Shown piece after piece: positions 9,344 through 19,500 of a DNA stretch of 64,000 nucleotides. The DNA comes from Alphaproteobacteria bacterium. GTDB lineage: Bacteria > Pseudomonadota > Alphaproteobacteria > UBA8366 > Aestuariispiraceae. Location: the NCBI GenBank assembly GCA_033344895.1, contig JAWPMN010000001.1:2736001-2800000 (forward strand). Reading direction: 5' to 3'. Numbering within the stretch: position 1 is the stretch's first letter; every line of letters begins with the position of its first letter. The notes under the pieces are model-generated. The model made no database searches, had not been told where the DNA came from, and worked only from the letters and a program-made list of their open reading frames with translations. The translations under genes were made by a program, and so were the position numbers.

Positions 9344-9357
9344 TGTGCGGGTGGGGT

Positions 9358-10212
9358 ATGAACATCGATCACATGCGGGCCTTTCTGGAAGTCGCCGCGA
9401 CCGGCAGTTTCCAACTGGCGTCGGAGCGTTTGAACGTGACCCAGTCGACGATTTCGGCGCGGATCAAGGTGCTGGAGGACCGATTGGATCGGACGCTGTT
9501 CCATCGTCGCCGGTCCGGTGCGGAACTGACCGGGGCCGGACAGCATTTTCACCGCTATGCCCAGACGGCTGTGCGGGCCTGGGAGCAGGCGCGGCACGAA
9601 ATCGCCCTGCCTGAGGAACTGTCCTCGGTCCTGGGGATCGGCATTCACGCGACGCTGTGGGATCGCATCGGCTATGCCTGGATCGATCGAATTCAGGCGC
9701 GGGCGCCGCGTCTCGGCGTGCGTGCAGCCGTCGATTTTTCGCCGACGCTGACGCGGCATGTCTGCGACGGGTTTCTGGATCTCGCGGTGCTCTATGTACC
9801 GCAGCAGCGTTCGAACCTGACGGTCGAACTGCTGATGGAAGAAGACCTGATCATGGTCTCCGGCGCGCGCGACCGGACCTATAAAGGATCCTGGGTCGAG
9901 GATTACATTTTCGTCGACTGGGGCGATGATTTCCGGCAGCAGCATGCGATGACCTTCCCGGATGCCCTGACGCCGAAACTACAGGTCGATCACCCGGCCC
10001 TGGCCCTGAATTTCGTCATCGAGCGCGGGGCGTCGGCCTATCTGCTGGCCAGTGCCGTACGGCCGCAGATCGACAGCGGCGAAATCTTCCAGGTCGACAA
10101 GGCCCCGGTCTTTCGCAGGGCCACCTATGTCGCCTATCCGGAAAATCCGATCGAGCCGGACCGGCTGAACATCGCCCTGGAGGAGTTGCGGGCGCTGGTT
10201 GCTAGTGGTTGA
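9358..10212 (+). CDS. LysR-family transcriptional regulator
   Basis: A 284-residue regulator with an N-terminal winged helix-turn-helix (MRAFLEVAATGSFQLASERL, NVTQSTISARIKVLEDRL, LFHRRRSGAELTGAG) and a substrate-binding C-terminal domain. The ATG at 9358 places MNIDHMRAF at the usual LysR start; an ATG at 9325 would add eleven residues and cross the palindrome. It is divergent from the PhyH-like oxygenase, the probable target. Its end overlaps the convergent PAS gene by 11 bases. The co-inducer is unknown. Confidence 0.92.
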   Translation: MNIDHMRAFLEVAATGSFQLASERLNVTQSTISARIKVLEDRLDRTLFHRRRSGAELTGAGQHFHRYAQTAVRAWEQARHEIALPEELSSVLGIGIHATLWDRIGYAWIDRIQARAPRLGVRAAVDFSPTLTRHVCDGFLDLAVLYVPQQRSNLTVELLMEEDLIMVSGARDRTYKGSWVEDYIFVDWGDDFRQQHAMTFPDALTPKLQVDHPALALNFVIERGASAYLLASAVRPQIDSGEIFQVDKAPVFRRATYVAYPENPIEPDRLNIALEELRALVASG

Positions 10213-10744
10213 TCAGGGAGGGCGGCGCGTTTTCCGAATGCTGGCAGAAGCTGAAGTTCAGCATCATGTCGACCGTCTTCCCGTCGCTGGCAAGCGGCAG
10301 CATCAGGGCCTCGACCTGTTTGACCATCGTGAAGGGGTCGACGGAGGGAACGCCGTTGTAATGGCGCGGCACCCCGGATTCGCAAGTCGCGATCAGGTCC
10401 TCCTCACCGTCGGACCCGGCGAATTGCGTTACCGTATCCAGGAAGCGCCCCTTCATGCCGAGGCCCCAGGAATCGAGGAAATGGCCGCCGAAAATTCGAC
10501 AGCGGAACCGCATCCTGGGATAGTCGGGGTCATCGCGAACGACGTCCAGCAGCCAAACGGACTGCAGGAGGCGGGGAATGTCCGTCGGGTCGATGTGCTG
10601 GCGTCCGGGCAGTGAATCCGGGCACGGTCGACGGTCGTTCCAATACCTCAAGGCGTCGCGAATCACGTTGCTTTCGATCGGAATCAGCGACGGATCCGCG
10701 ATCAACTCCGGCGTCAGAATTGTCGAACCTGTGGAAGTGAACAC
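10202..10744 (-). CDS. PAS_5-type PAS domain protein
   Basis: A protein of about 180 residues resembling the alphaproteobacterial PAS_5 family. Signature elements are ALRYWNDRR near the N terminus, a DIPRLLQSVWLLDVV segment, RMRFRCRIFGGHFLDSWGLGMKGRFLD and MMLNFSF. The GTG at 10744 is favoured because GGGGAG lies six bases upstream; an in-frame GTG at 10762 adds six residues. No output domain is present, so it may be a free-standing sensor or partner. A second member of the family lies at 57.8 kb. Confidence 0.75.
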   Translation of the reverse strand: MFTSTGSTILTPELIADPSLIPIESNVIRDALRYWNDRRPCPDSLPGRQHIDPTDIPRLLQSVWLLDVVRDDPDYPRMRFRCRIFGGHFLDSWGLGMKGRFLDTVTQFAGSDGEEDLIATCESGVPRHYNGVPSVDPFTMVKQVEALMLPLASDGKTVDMMLNFSFCQHSENAPPSLINH

Positions 10745-10854
10745 AGAAGTCTCCCCGCGCACATACGTGAACTATTCAACCTGACGGGGGAAATATCAAT
10801 GTCCGACGGGCGGCGTGCCGAGATGCCGGAAAGCCCGCCGCCCATCGGTCCGAA

Positions 10855-11337
10855 TCAGAGTTTCGATAGAATGGCCTCGGCGGAGGAGACTTCGAATGCG
10901 CCGGGCTCTTCGACGGCCAGATGGGTCACGGTGCCGTCATCGACGATCATCGCGAAGCGCTGGCCGCGCACGCCCAGACCGGCGGCGACCAGATCCAGTT
11001 CCAGCCCCAGCGCGCTGGTGAAAGCGGCGGAACCGTCGGCCAGCATGTCGACCTTGCCGTCGGCCTGCTGATCCTTGCCCCAGGCCCCCATGACGAAGGC
11101 GTCATTGACCGCCAGGCAGGCGATGTTGTCGACGCCCTTGGCGCGAAGCGCGTCGGCCTGATTGACGAATCCGGGCAGATGCTTTGCCGAACAGGTCGGC
11201 GTGAAGGCACCGGGGACGGAGAACAAGACGACCTTCTTGCCACCGAAGTAATCGCTGGGGTCGACATCTTCCGGGCCGTTCTCGCCCATCCGTTTCAAAC
11301 CGACCTGGGGAATCTTGTCGCCTTCCTTGATGCTCAT
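10855..11337 (-). CDS. peroxiredoxin (Prx5/redoxin family)
   Basis: A 160-residue thiol peroxidase. The peroxidatic cysteine lies in PGAFTPTCSAKHLPGFV, and DAFVMGAWGK and RFAMIVDDG are typical of the Prx5 subfamily that reduces peroxides and alkyl hydroperoxides with glutaredoxin or glutathione-type donors. A GGAGACAGG ribosome-binding site precedes the ATG at 11337, ruling against the longer frame from 11394. It lies 125 bases downstream of the ScsB/DsbD-like gene, on the same strand. Confidence 0.95.
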   Translation of the reverse strand: MSIKEGDKIPQVGLKRMGENGPEDVDPSDYFGGKKVVLFSVPGAFTPTCSAKHLPGFVNQADALRAKGVDNIACLAVNDAFVMGAWGKDQQADGKVDMLADGSAAFTSALGLELDLVAAGLGVRGQRFAMIVDDGTVTHLAVEEPGAFEVSSAEAILSKL

Positions 11338-11462
11338 GTCCTGTCTCCATCCCGTGGGAATTACATTGATTGGTGAGAGGGCCACCCCCTTCACCCGTGG
11401 TGCAGACCTAGGCTAATCCCGTTTGATGTCCAGAGACAATTCCCTGACAGCGCAAATAGTCG

Positions 11463-13595
11463 TCATTCCGCGGCTGCGACATCGCTTTCCGGATCGGCGC
11501 GCAGGGCGGCTTCCCGCACTGCGGTCTCGGTCAGCAGTTCGGGCAGCGCGGTGCCTTGTGGCATGGCGGGCCCGTAGACCATGTTGAACGGAATGCCATA
11601 GCGGTCGTGGCGCGCCAGATAATCGGCGATCGCTGCATCGGGCTGCGTCCAGTCCGCCTTCATGGCCACGACGGAATCGCTGCGCAGCCATTCTGCGATC
11701 TCGCCGGCCTCCAGCACGGTTTTCTTGTTCCATTGGCAGGTCACGCACCAATCGGCGGTGACATCGACGAAGACCGTCTTGCCGGCGCGTACAAGGTCCG
11801 GGATCGCCGCCTCTTCGAAGGGGCGCCAGACGATCCCGGCGGAATCGGACACGGTCGCGCCAACCTGGGCGGGCCGCGAATCCTGGAAGGTCAGCGGCGC
11901 TGCAACCGCGGCCAGGGCCAGCAGGGCGGACAGGGGCCAGGCAAAGCGACCGATACGGGATCCCTGGACCCGGCGGGCAATCAGGACGGCGGCGGCAAGG
12001 GCGGCCAGCGCCGATACCGCCGCGGCATTCTCCACACCGACTGTGGTCGCCAGGACGGTTGCGAGCCAGAAGGCGGTCCCGACCAGCGCCAGCACAAGCA
12101 GGGCGCGCAGATAGCCCATCCATCGACCGGGGCGGGGCAGGAAGCGGACGACGCCGGGGAAGGCGGCGATGGCCAGATAGGGCAGAGCCAATCCGACTGC
12201 CAGCGCCGCGAAGATCGCCAGAATGTCCCCGGCACTGCCGCTCAACGCGAAGCCGACGGCGGTGCCGAGGAAAGGCGCGCTGCACGGGGTTGCCAGAAGG
12301 GTGGCGAAAGCACCGGTCAGAAAGTCCCTCAACAGCCCTTCGCGGCTGTTTCCGGCGGTGGCGGCCCGGTCCCCAATCACACCCGGCAGCCTAAATTCGA
12401 ACAGCCCGGCCATGTTGCAGGCGAACAGGGTCAGCAATGCGATCATCAGCGCCAGGAAGACCGGCTGCTGGAACTGGATGCCCCAGCCGACGCTGAGCCC
12501 GGCCGATTTCAGGCCGATTGCCAGCCCGGCCAGCACCATGAACGACACGAAAATGCCTGCGCTGGCGGCCAGGAAGCCGAGACGAACCGTGCCCTGACTC
12601 TTGCCCGACTTGCCCAGAACGGACATCAGCTTCAGGGACAGGACTGGCAGGACGCAGGGCATCAGGTTCAGGATCAGCCCGCCGAGCAATGCCAGCGCCA
12701 GGATCGTCCAGAGGCGGGAGGTATCCGCGGTCTCCGGTTGCGGTGTGATCCTGGTCTCCAGCGCGGCATCGCCGTTAACCAGAGTGACGGTCAAACCGTC
12801 GCCGGTCAGCGCCGCCAGATCCAGGTGGGCCGGGGCATCGACGCTCAGAACCGCTTCCGTTTCGCTTCGAATCTCCACCGTCGGCCGGTCGAAATAGGCG
12901 CCGCCCGTCCCCTCGACAAAGGCATCCAGCCCGTCCTGAAAGCCGGACTCCGCGGCGACGGCAAGGGCTACTCGAATCGTTTCGCCGGTCTGGCTATAGG
13001 TTGCCTGCCGGAGGCTCAGCCCGGTGCCGGGACCGTCCGGGACCGGTACCATGGCCCGGGACCGGTCTATCAGATGGGCTTCGTCCGCGGGAACGGCCGG
13101 GCCGGCCGGAAGGTCCAATGCGACTTCGGCGCGGCCGGGAATGCAGATCTCCTCACAGATCAGAAAGTCGATCGTGCCGCGCAGCTGCACCGGTTCGCCG
13201 GGGCTCTCGGGGCGTACCGAGAGCGGAAACAGAACCGAATCCTCATAGCCCAGCGTGCCGATATCGAAGATTTCGAACCGTTTCGGGACGGGCCAGAGCA
13301 TCTCGACCGCGGCGACATTCCGGGACGCGGTCCAATCCGGAATCGGTGGCAGACCCGCGTCGCCCGGCGTGCGCCAGTAGATCTTCCAGCCCGGGTCCAT
13401 TCGGAATTCCAGACCAAGCGGCAGTTCCGCGCGATCACCGGTCGCGGCCACGGCGGAGACAAGCCGCAGGTCGCTTTGTTCGGCCGCGACCCATTCCCCC
13501 GACGCGGCACCGGCGCCGCCGGCCGGAATGACCAGCAGGAGAGTGAGCTGTACAAGGCGCAGGATGGGGGTCGGGATCGGCGGGAAAAATCGCAT
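11463..13595 (-). CDS. ScsB/DsbD-like protein-disulfide reductase
   Basis: A 710-residue inner-membrane electron carrier that passes reducing power from cytoplasmic thioredoxin to periplasmic thiols. It has a signal peptide (to about residue 30), a periplasmic N-terminal domain with CEEICIPG cysteines, about eight membrane helices with cysteines in NLMPCVLPVLSLK and ATPCSAPFLG, and a C-terminal thioredoxin domain with ADWCVTCQWNK. The N-terminal domain (WKIYWRTPGDAGLPP) is of the larger ScsB type linked to copper tolerance rather than classic DsbD. It lies upstream of the peroxiredoxin gene. Confidence 0.9.
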   Translation of the reverse strand: MRFFPPIPTPILRLVQLTLLLVIPAGGAGAASGEWVAAEQSDLRLVSAVAATGDRAELPLGLEFRMDPGWKIYWRTPGDAGLPPIPDWTASRNVAAVEMLWPVPKRFEIFDIGTLGYEDSVLFPLSVRPESPGEPVQLRGTIDFLICEEICIPGRAEVALDLPAGPAVPADEAHLIDRSRAMVPVPDGPGTGLSLRQATYSQTGETIRVALAVAAESGFQDGLDAFVEGTGGAYFDRPTVEIRSETEAVLSVDAPAHLDLAALTGDGLTVTLVNGDAALETRITPQPETADTSRLWTILALALLGGLILNLMPCVLPVLSLKLMSVLGKSGKSQGTVRLGFLAASAGIFVSFMVLAGLAIGLKSAGLSVGWGIQFQQPVFLALMIALLTLFACNMAGLFEFRLPGVIGDRAATAGNSREGLLRDFLTGAFATLLATPCSAPFLGTAVGFALSGSAGDILAIFAALAVGLALPYLAIAAFPGVVRFLPRPGRWMGYLRALLVLALVGTAFWLATVLATTVGVENAAAVSALAALAAAVLIARRVQGSRIGRFAWPLSALLALAAVAAPLTFQDSRPAQVGATVSDSAGIVWRPFEEAAIPDLVRAGKTVFVDVTADWCVTCQWNKKTVLEAGEIAEWLRSDSVVAMKADWTQPDAAIADYLARHDRYGIPFNMVYGPAMPQGTALPELLTETAVREAALRADPESDVAAAE

Positions 13596-13770
13596 CGCTA
13601 AGCTGGGCCTCCACTGGAATGCATCCTATATAGGCCTTCCAACCGGTTGCAGAAACTCACATAATCGTGCGACGCATCGACGCCGCGCCGCCCGAATATG
13701 GCCTCGACATGCGGCCGGCTGGCACACGCATCCATCTTGTTGTTAGACTGTACAGGTAGAGACAGGCACA

Positions 13771-14358
13771 GTGACCGCCATGACGGAATCGAGCCAGAAT
13801 CATTCGGGATATCTGACCGGTCAGTTTCTGATCGCCATGCCCAGCATGACCGATCCGCGTTTTCAACGGACGGTGATCTATCTCTGCGTCCACAATGCGG
13901 AAGGCGCCATGGGACTGGTGGTCAACCGTCTGGTCGATTCCCTGACATTCGATGAACTGCTGGAACAGTTGAACATCGGCAGACCGCGCGGCGGTGATGA
14001 AATCCGCGTGCATTTCGGCGGCCCGGTCGAATCCGGTCGCGGCTTTGTTCTGCATTCGACCGAATACATGCGCGAAGGCACGGTCGTCATGGACAATGGA
14101 ATCGGGCTGACGGCGACGGTCGACATCCTGCGCGACATTGCCGGCGGAACGGGGCCGCGGGACAGTCTGCTGGCACTGGGTTACGCCGGTTGGGGACCGG
14201 GCCAGCTGGACGGTGAAATCCAGGAGAACGCCTGGCTGACGGTTCCCGCGGATGCGGACCTGCTGTTCGATGACGCCCTGGAGGACAAATGGGATCGCGC
14301 CGTCGGGATTCTCGGCTTCGACCCGAAACTTCTTTCCATGGAATCCGGTCGGGCATAA
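13771..14358 (+). CDS. YqgE/AlgH family protein
   Basis: A 195-residue protein of DUF179. Typical segments are GQFLIAMPSMTDPRFQRTVIYLC, GAMGLVVNR, VHFGGPVESGRGFVLHS and GYAGWGPGQLDGEIQENAWL. The family is widespread and conserved, but its biochemical role is not settled. The start may be the codon at 13771 or the ATG at 13780. It is divergent from the ScsB-like gene and stands before dps. Confidence 0.95.
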   Translation: MTAMTESSQNHSGYLTGQFLIAMPSMTDPRFQRTVIYLCVHNAEGAMGLVVNRLVDSLTFDELLEQLNIGRPRGGDEIRVHFGGPVESGRGFVLHSTEYMREGTVVMDNGIGLTATVDILRDIAGGTGPRDSLLALGYAGWGPGQLDGEIQENAWLTVPADADLLFDDALEDKWDRAVGILGFDPKLLSMESGRA

Positions 14359-14362
14359 TCGC

Positions 14363-14393
14363 TTCCAATCTTTTTTGGAAATATTCTAATTAG
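14363..14393. promoter_or_regulatory. AT-rich dyads upstream of dps
   Basis: The AT-rich stretch after yqgE carries two symmetric elements: TTCCAA and TTGGAA separated by six bases (14363-14380), and CTAATTAG (14386-14393). They may be the yqgE terminator and/or sites for an iron- or peroxide-responsive regulator of dps. No exact match to a known operator can be claimed. Confidence 0.3.
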
Positions 14394-14489
14394 CAATTGA
14401 AGGTTCGGAACGGCCCCCCATATGGGAGGTCGAAGCGAACACTTGTGCCGATGATGCGGCGCATGATCCGAACGACAGGAGACTGAATT

Positions 14490-14966
14490 ATGGCATTGGA
14501 ACCCGATATCGGCATTCCGGAAGACGACCGAAAAGCAATTGCCGCGGGCCTGTCCCGCGTGCTTGCGGACAGCTACACGCTGTATCTGAAGACCCATAAC
14601 TTCCACTGGAACGTCACCGGCCCGATGTTCAATTCGCTGCACGCCATGTTCGAAGAGCAATATGTCGAACTGGCTGCGGCCGTGGACGAAATCGCTGAAC
14701 GCATCCGGACTCTCGGCGAGAAGGCACCCGGTACCTATGGTGCCTTCGCGAAGCTGACCCAGATCGAGGAAGAAGAGGGCGACCCGTCCGCCGAAGAGAT
14801 GATCCGCCAGTTGATGCGCGGTCACGAGACGGTGGCCCGCACCGCCCGGTCGGTTTTCCCCCAGGCCGAGGCCGGGCAGGACGAGCCGACCGCCGATCTG
14901 CTGACCCAGCGCCTGCAGGTGCACGAGAAAACCGCGTGGATGCTGCGCAGCCTGCTTGCGGCATAA
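14490..14966 (+). CDS. dps: Dps-family ferritin-like DNA-protection protein
   Basis: A 158-residue four-helix ferritin-like protein. The dinuclear ferroxidase ligands of Dps are visible in [14 protein letters not shown] and [23 protein letters not shown], with [12 protein letters not shown] following. Dps dodecamers oxidise and store iron using hydrogen peroxide and protect DNA in starvation and oxidative stress. A GACAGGAGAC ribosome-binding site lies upstream. It stands alone between yqgE and msrP. Confidence 0.96.
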   Translation: MALEPDIGIPEDDRKAIAAGLSRVLADSYTLYLKTHNFHWNVTGPMFNSLHAMFEEQYVELAAAVDEIAERIRTLGEKAPGTYGAFAKLTQIEEEEGDPSAEEMIRQLMRGHETVARTARSVFPQAEAGQDEPTADLLTQRLQVHEKTAWMLRSLLAA

Positions 14967-15131
14967 CCGGCGCGCGCCGGACGGAAAGTAGGGTCCTGCC
15001 GGATGCCGGCAGGTCCCTTCGTGCATCTGCCCTCATACCTTGTCACGAGCGCGTGACCGCGGATTGACCGCCGCCGGGTTTCGCCCGACCTTGATCTCCG
15101 TTGGAAAGAACCTGAACGGAGCGACCCGATC

Positions 15132-16121
15132 ATGCTGATCAAGGTGAAGAAGGGGTGGGAACTGCCGGAATCGGCGGCGATGGACGAAGGTGCCTATCGC
15201 AGCCGTCGGGATATCCTGCGCAACCTGTCACTGGCCGGGTTCCTGGCGGGGACGACATTGGCTACCGGGATCGGCGGCCGGATGGCTCGGGCGGCGGAAT
15301 CCGATCCGTCGGCGGCTCTGTATCCTGTGCCGACGAACGGGAAATACACCGTCCCGGAGCGTCCGCTGACCGACGAGGCCGATGCGACGACCTACAATAA
15401 CTTCTATGAGTTCGGCAGCCACAAACGGATCTATGAGGATGCCCAGGCGCTGAAGATTCGTCCGTGGGACGTTGTCATAGACGGCATGGTCGAACAGCCG
15501 ATGACACTGGATATCGATACCCTGCTGCGCAAGGTGCAGCTGGAAGAGCGGGTATATCGCCACCGCTGCGTCGAACGCTGGGCGATGACCGTTCCCTGGT
15601 CCGGTTTCCCGATGTCGCAGCTGGTCGAAATCGCCCGACCGCTGAGCGGTGCGAAATACGTCAAGATGCAGACCCTTGCGGATGAGGAGACAATGCCGAA
15701 CCTGTCTGCAAGCTGGTATCCCTGGCCCTATACCGAAGGGGTCACCCTGGCCGAAGCGACCAACGACCTGACCTTCCTGGTTACCGGTCTGTACGGAAAG
15801 CCGGTGCCGAAGCAGAATGGGGCACCGCTGCGCCTCGCCCTGCCGTGGAAATACGGCTTCAAGTCGATCAAATCCATAGTCCGCTTCACCTTCACGGACG
15901 AACGACCGGTCAGTTACTGGGAAGAACTGCAGGCCAGCGAATATGGTTTCTGGGCCAATGTGAACCCGGATGTGCCGCATCCGCGCTGGTCCCAGGCCGA
16001 AGAACAGCTTCTGACCAGCGGAGACGTGGTGCCGACCCAGATTTATAACGGGTATGGTGAATTCGTCGCCCATATGTACGACGATATCCGTGAAAAGGTC
16101 GGGGACAGGCTGTACCGCTAG
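15132..16121 (+). CDS. msrP: periplasmic methionine sulfoxide reductase, molybdopterin subunit
   Basis: A 329-residue molybdoenzyme (formerly YedY) that reduces methionine sulfoxide in periplasmic proteins. It has a Tat signal with SRRDILRNLSLAGFLAG after a 20-residue lead that is normal for MsrP, and the molybdenum-ligand cysteine in YRHRCVERWAM. NNFYEFGSHKRIY and PLRLALPWKYGFKSIKSI are family segments. The haem membrane partner MsrQ is not adjacent; the next genes are unrelated. The ATG at 15132 keeps the full family N terminus. Confidence 0.96.
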   Translation: MLIKVKKGWELPESAAMDEGAYRSRRDILRNLSLAGFLAGTTLATGIGGRMARAAESDPSAALYPVPTNGKYTVPERPLTDEADATTYNNFYEFGSHKRIYEDAQALKIRPWDVVIDGMVEQPMTLDIDTLLRKVQLEERVYRHRCVERWAMTVPWSGFPMSQLVEIARPLSGAKYVKMQTLADEETMPNLSASWYPWPYTEGVTLAEATNDLTFLVTGLYGKPVPKQNGAPLRLALPWKYGFKSIKSIVRFTFTDERPVSYWEELQASEYGFWANVNPDVPHPRWSQAEEQLLTSGDVVPTQIYNGYGEFVAHMYDDIREKVGDRLYR

Positions 16122-16502
16122 AATCCGCCTGTTCGGGCGGTTCGGTCATCGGGATTTTGCCTGAAAATCCGTTTAGGGCGGGCCCATTGTTCACAGAGGT
16201 CCCAACATTAATAAATGAATTTTCATAAAATTTCATCGGTATTTTCGCAAATTCAGGTGCTAAATTTGCGCGACAGCTTGCCAAAAATGCCACCTGACCA
16301 TGATACTACTCCCGTACGCACAGTTGAAGCCGATGCGGAAATGCGGTTTTGGCGGCAGCCGGTAACTTTTTTTAACCGGTGTGACGATCGTCACCGCCTC
16401 GCTGGCCCCAGAATGATAAAAATTGGGTCAACGTTGAGACGCATCTGCGTCGGCGAGCGTGCCGGAGGGGCACGGTAACGAACTACCAGCAGGTATCGTG
16501 CG
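16122..16502. other. intergenic region upstream of the giant adhesin gene
   Basis: About 380 bases without a gene. A weak hairpin CCGCC/GGCGG just after msrP may end that transcript. The stretch around 16195-16265 is strikingly AT-rich compared with its surroundings, and a second AT-rich spot (AATGATAAAAATT) occurs near 16412, so the adhesin promoter or a regulator-binding zone is probably here. A small GTGCC/GGCAC hairpin lies near 16460. No specific operator is recognised. Confidence 0.5.
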
Positions 16503-19500
16503 ATGAATATTCTAGAGGCCTTGAAGGCGCAGTCTGAAGCGGCTGGCGAAACCTATGTCGAGCTGAATGCCGACGGCCCGACCGTCGTGCCCGGCGGCGA
16601 TGACCTGCTGCTCAGCGAATATTCGCGCCTTGGTCCCGATCTCCAGATCACGCTGCCCAGCGGCGACAGTGTCGTCGTGGTCGACTATTTCTCCGGTGGC
16701 GGTGTGCCGCCCTCACTGCAGACCGAAGGCGGCGCCGTGATCAACGGCGACCTGGTCGCGCAGCTTGCCGGCCCGATGGTGCCGGATACACAGATCGCGC
16801 AATCCGGTACGTCCGACGCGCTGGGCGAAGCGGCGGGCGTCGTCGACAACATGAAGGGTGAGGTGATCGCCATTCGTGGCGGCGTCGAGGTCGAGCTCGG
16901 AGCCGGCGACAGCATCTATGAAGGCGACGTACTGGTGACCGGCGCGGACAGTGCCGTCGGGATCATTTTTACCGACGACAGCACCATGTCCATGGGTGGC
17001 GGGGCACGCATCTCCATCGACGAGATGGTCTACAACGCGGATTCCGGTTCCGGCTCCCAGTTGTTCGACGTCGTGCAGGGCGCGTTCGTCTTCGCTTCCG
17101 GTCAGATCGGCAAGGACGACCCTGAGAACGTCCAGGTCCGCACCCCGGTCGCGACGATCGGGATTCGCGGAACGAAGTATGCGGTCAATGTCGACCAGGA
17201 ACTCGGCGAAGCGACCGTGACGCTGTTCGAAGGTGCCGTGGTGGTCGAGAACGGTGCCGGTCAGGCGCTGCTGAACTCCATCGGCCAGTCGACGGTTGTG
17301 ACCTCGGCCTTTGCCGCCCCCGGCGACGTCTTCGTGATGGATCCGGATACCCAGACGTCCACCTATGGCGACGCCATCGACTATCATCCGAACGAGCCGC
17401 AATTGCGGGAGGACGATGATGGCGGGGGCGAAGACGGTCAGGACACGGGCGATCTCGGCGCAGACGAGTTGGAGAAGCTGGCTGAGGAGCTCGATGATCT
17501 GGACACCGCCGCAGGACCCAGCGGCGCGATCGCGGGCTTCACTCAAAGCGCGCTTTTTTTGCGCCTTCTGAACGGCGTTCTGGAAGGCGGGGAGTTCACG
17601 TCGGGTGAATTGGGCAACGATGGGTTCGAAGTCGGCTCGGACCTGCCGATCTTTGACGAAAGCAATGCGAATACCGATTCAGGGCTTGGCAATCAGATAA
17701 CCGGCCCACTCCCGTCACTGACTTATGGGGCGGATGCCTTTGGTCCTTTGGGCGGCACCGTTACCTTCTCATACGGCAGCGCGACCAATGTGAGCGTGCA
17801 GGGCGGCAGCAGCGCCCATGACATTTTTGCCATCGACATAAGCGCCGGCACGTCGGGCACCACATGGAGCGTTTCGCAGAGCGGCGGCAACGTCATCATC
17901 AGCGAAAGCGGCGGGGCCGGTACCAAGATCACAATGGACGACGTCGAGGAGTTGCAGTTCGACCTCGGCGGCGCCGGTGACCATGTCACGATCGGTGACA
18001 TCTCAAACACGGATATTGCAGACAGCACCGTCATGCTGAATGCCGGTGCCGGCGACGACGTCATCGACGGTTCGGGCGCCGGCAAACGCTTCGAGATCGA
18101 CGGCGGCACTGGAAATGACACGCTGATCGGCGATGTCATGAACGATGACATCAGCGGCGGCGAAGGCAACGACACGCTCGATGGTGGGGAAGGCAAGGAC
18201 CTGCTGATCGGCGGTGCCGGCGACGATACGCTGAAGGTTACGCTGGAAGGCGGCACCGTGGAGGCCAACCCGCCGACCATCGAAGACGCGATAATCAACT
18301 TCAAGGACAGCGCAGCCGCTCTGGCGCGGACTTATGACGTTGTGGCAGGCGGTGATGGTGAGGACACGGTTGTCCTCACCATCCCGGCGTCCCAGCTGAC
18401 AAATACCGAATATGCGAACGAACTGATCGAACTGAAGGCCCTCATGGACGGTCTTCAGGAAGGCCAGGAAGCGACCGGTGAGCACACATTCCCGGCCCTT
18501 GGCTTGCAGATCAGCGGCGTTGAGAATGTCGTGTTCCAGGGGGCCGGTGCGGAGATCACCATTAACCCGTCCCTGGAAGTCGGAAGCGGCCAGGAAGACG
18601 GCAGCGCCCCGGTCTCGCTGGCTCTGGACGGCGCGATCGATTCGCCGCTGCTTGAGTTGACCGTTGTGATATCCGGTGTGCCGGAAGGGGCGACCCTGAC
18701 CGTGGGCGGCAAGCTCTATTCGGGCGGCGCCGACATTACGCTGGATCTCGCGGAAGAAGAGCTCAGCATCGCACAACTTGAAGACATGGTGCTGAATTTC
18801 GCGCCGGATTCGGCTGAACCGGTGGCGCTGTCTGCGACCGTAACGGCGAATGCTGTGCTGACCGATGACGGCCCCGTTACGTCTGCCCCGCTGACGGGAA
18901 CGGCGACGGTCGAGGCCATCGCGGATGTAGCGGAGGTGACTGTCGAAGGGGCTGCGGGGCTGGAGGACGGCCTGATCCCGCTGTCGATTTCCGTGACCCA
19001 GGGCGATGCCGACGGGTCGGAGACCGTGACCGTCGCAATCCAGGACCTGCCGGAAGGCGCGAAGCTGTTCGATGCCGACGGTAACGAGGTGGACCCGGCC
19101 AGCATTCCGGTCGAGGCCCTGGACGGCCTGTCCCTGCAGCCGCCGCTCAACTTCTCGGGTGCGATCACCCTGAAGGTGATTGCGACCAGCACGGAAGGCA
19201 ACACGTCGGCGGTAAGCGAGACACAGGATCTTACCGTTCAGGTTTCCGGCATCGCCGATGGTGCGACTGTGGACGTCTCGCCGGCGACCGGGCTGGAAGA
19301 CGGCGTGATTGCGCTGGATATCTCGGCCACGCTGGCAGACAGCGACGAGATTCTGACCCTTTCAATCGGCGGCCTGCCGGAAGGCGCGAAGCTGGTCGAC
19401 GGTGCAGGCAACGAGATCGACCCGGCCAATATCGGTGCCGATCAGATCGGCGATATCCATCTGGTCCCGCCGCTGGATTTCTCCGGCGAAATCGATCTGA

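Noticed and set aside
11556-13601. 681-codon open frame on the plus strand opposite the ScsB-like gene
   Set aside because: Mirror-frame shadow of a GC-rich gene; the translation is glutamine, glycine and arginine-rich without any fold or motif, and it overlaps a well-supported gene completely.
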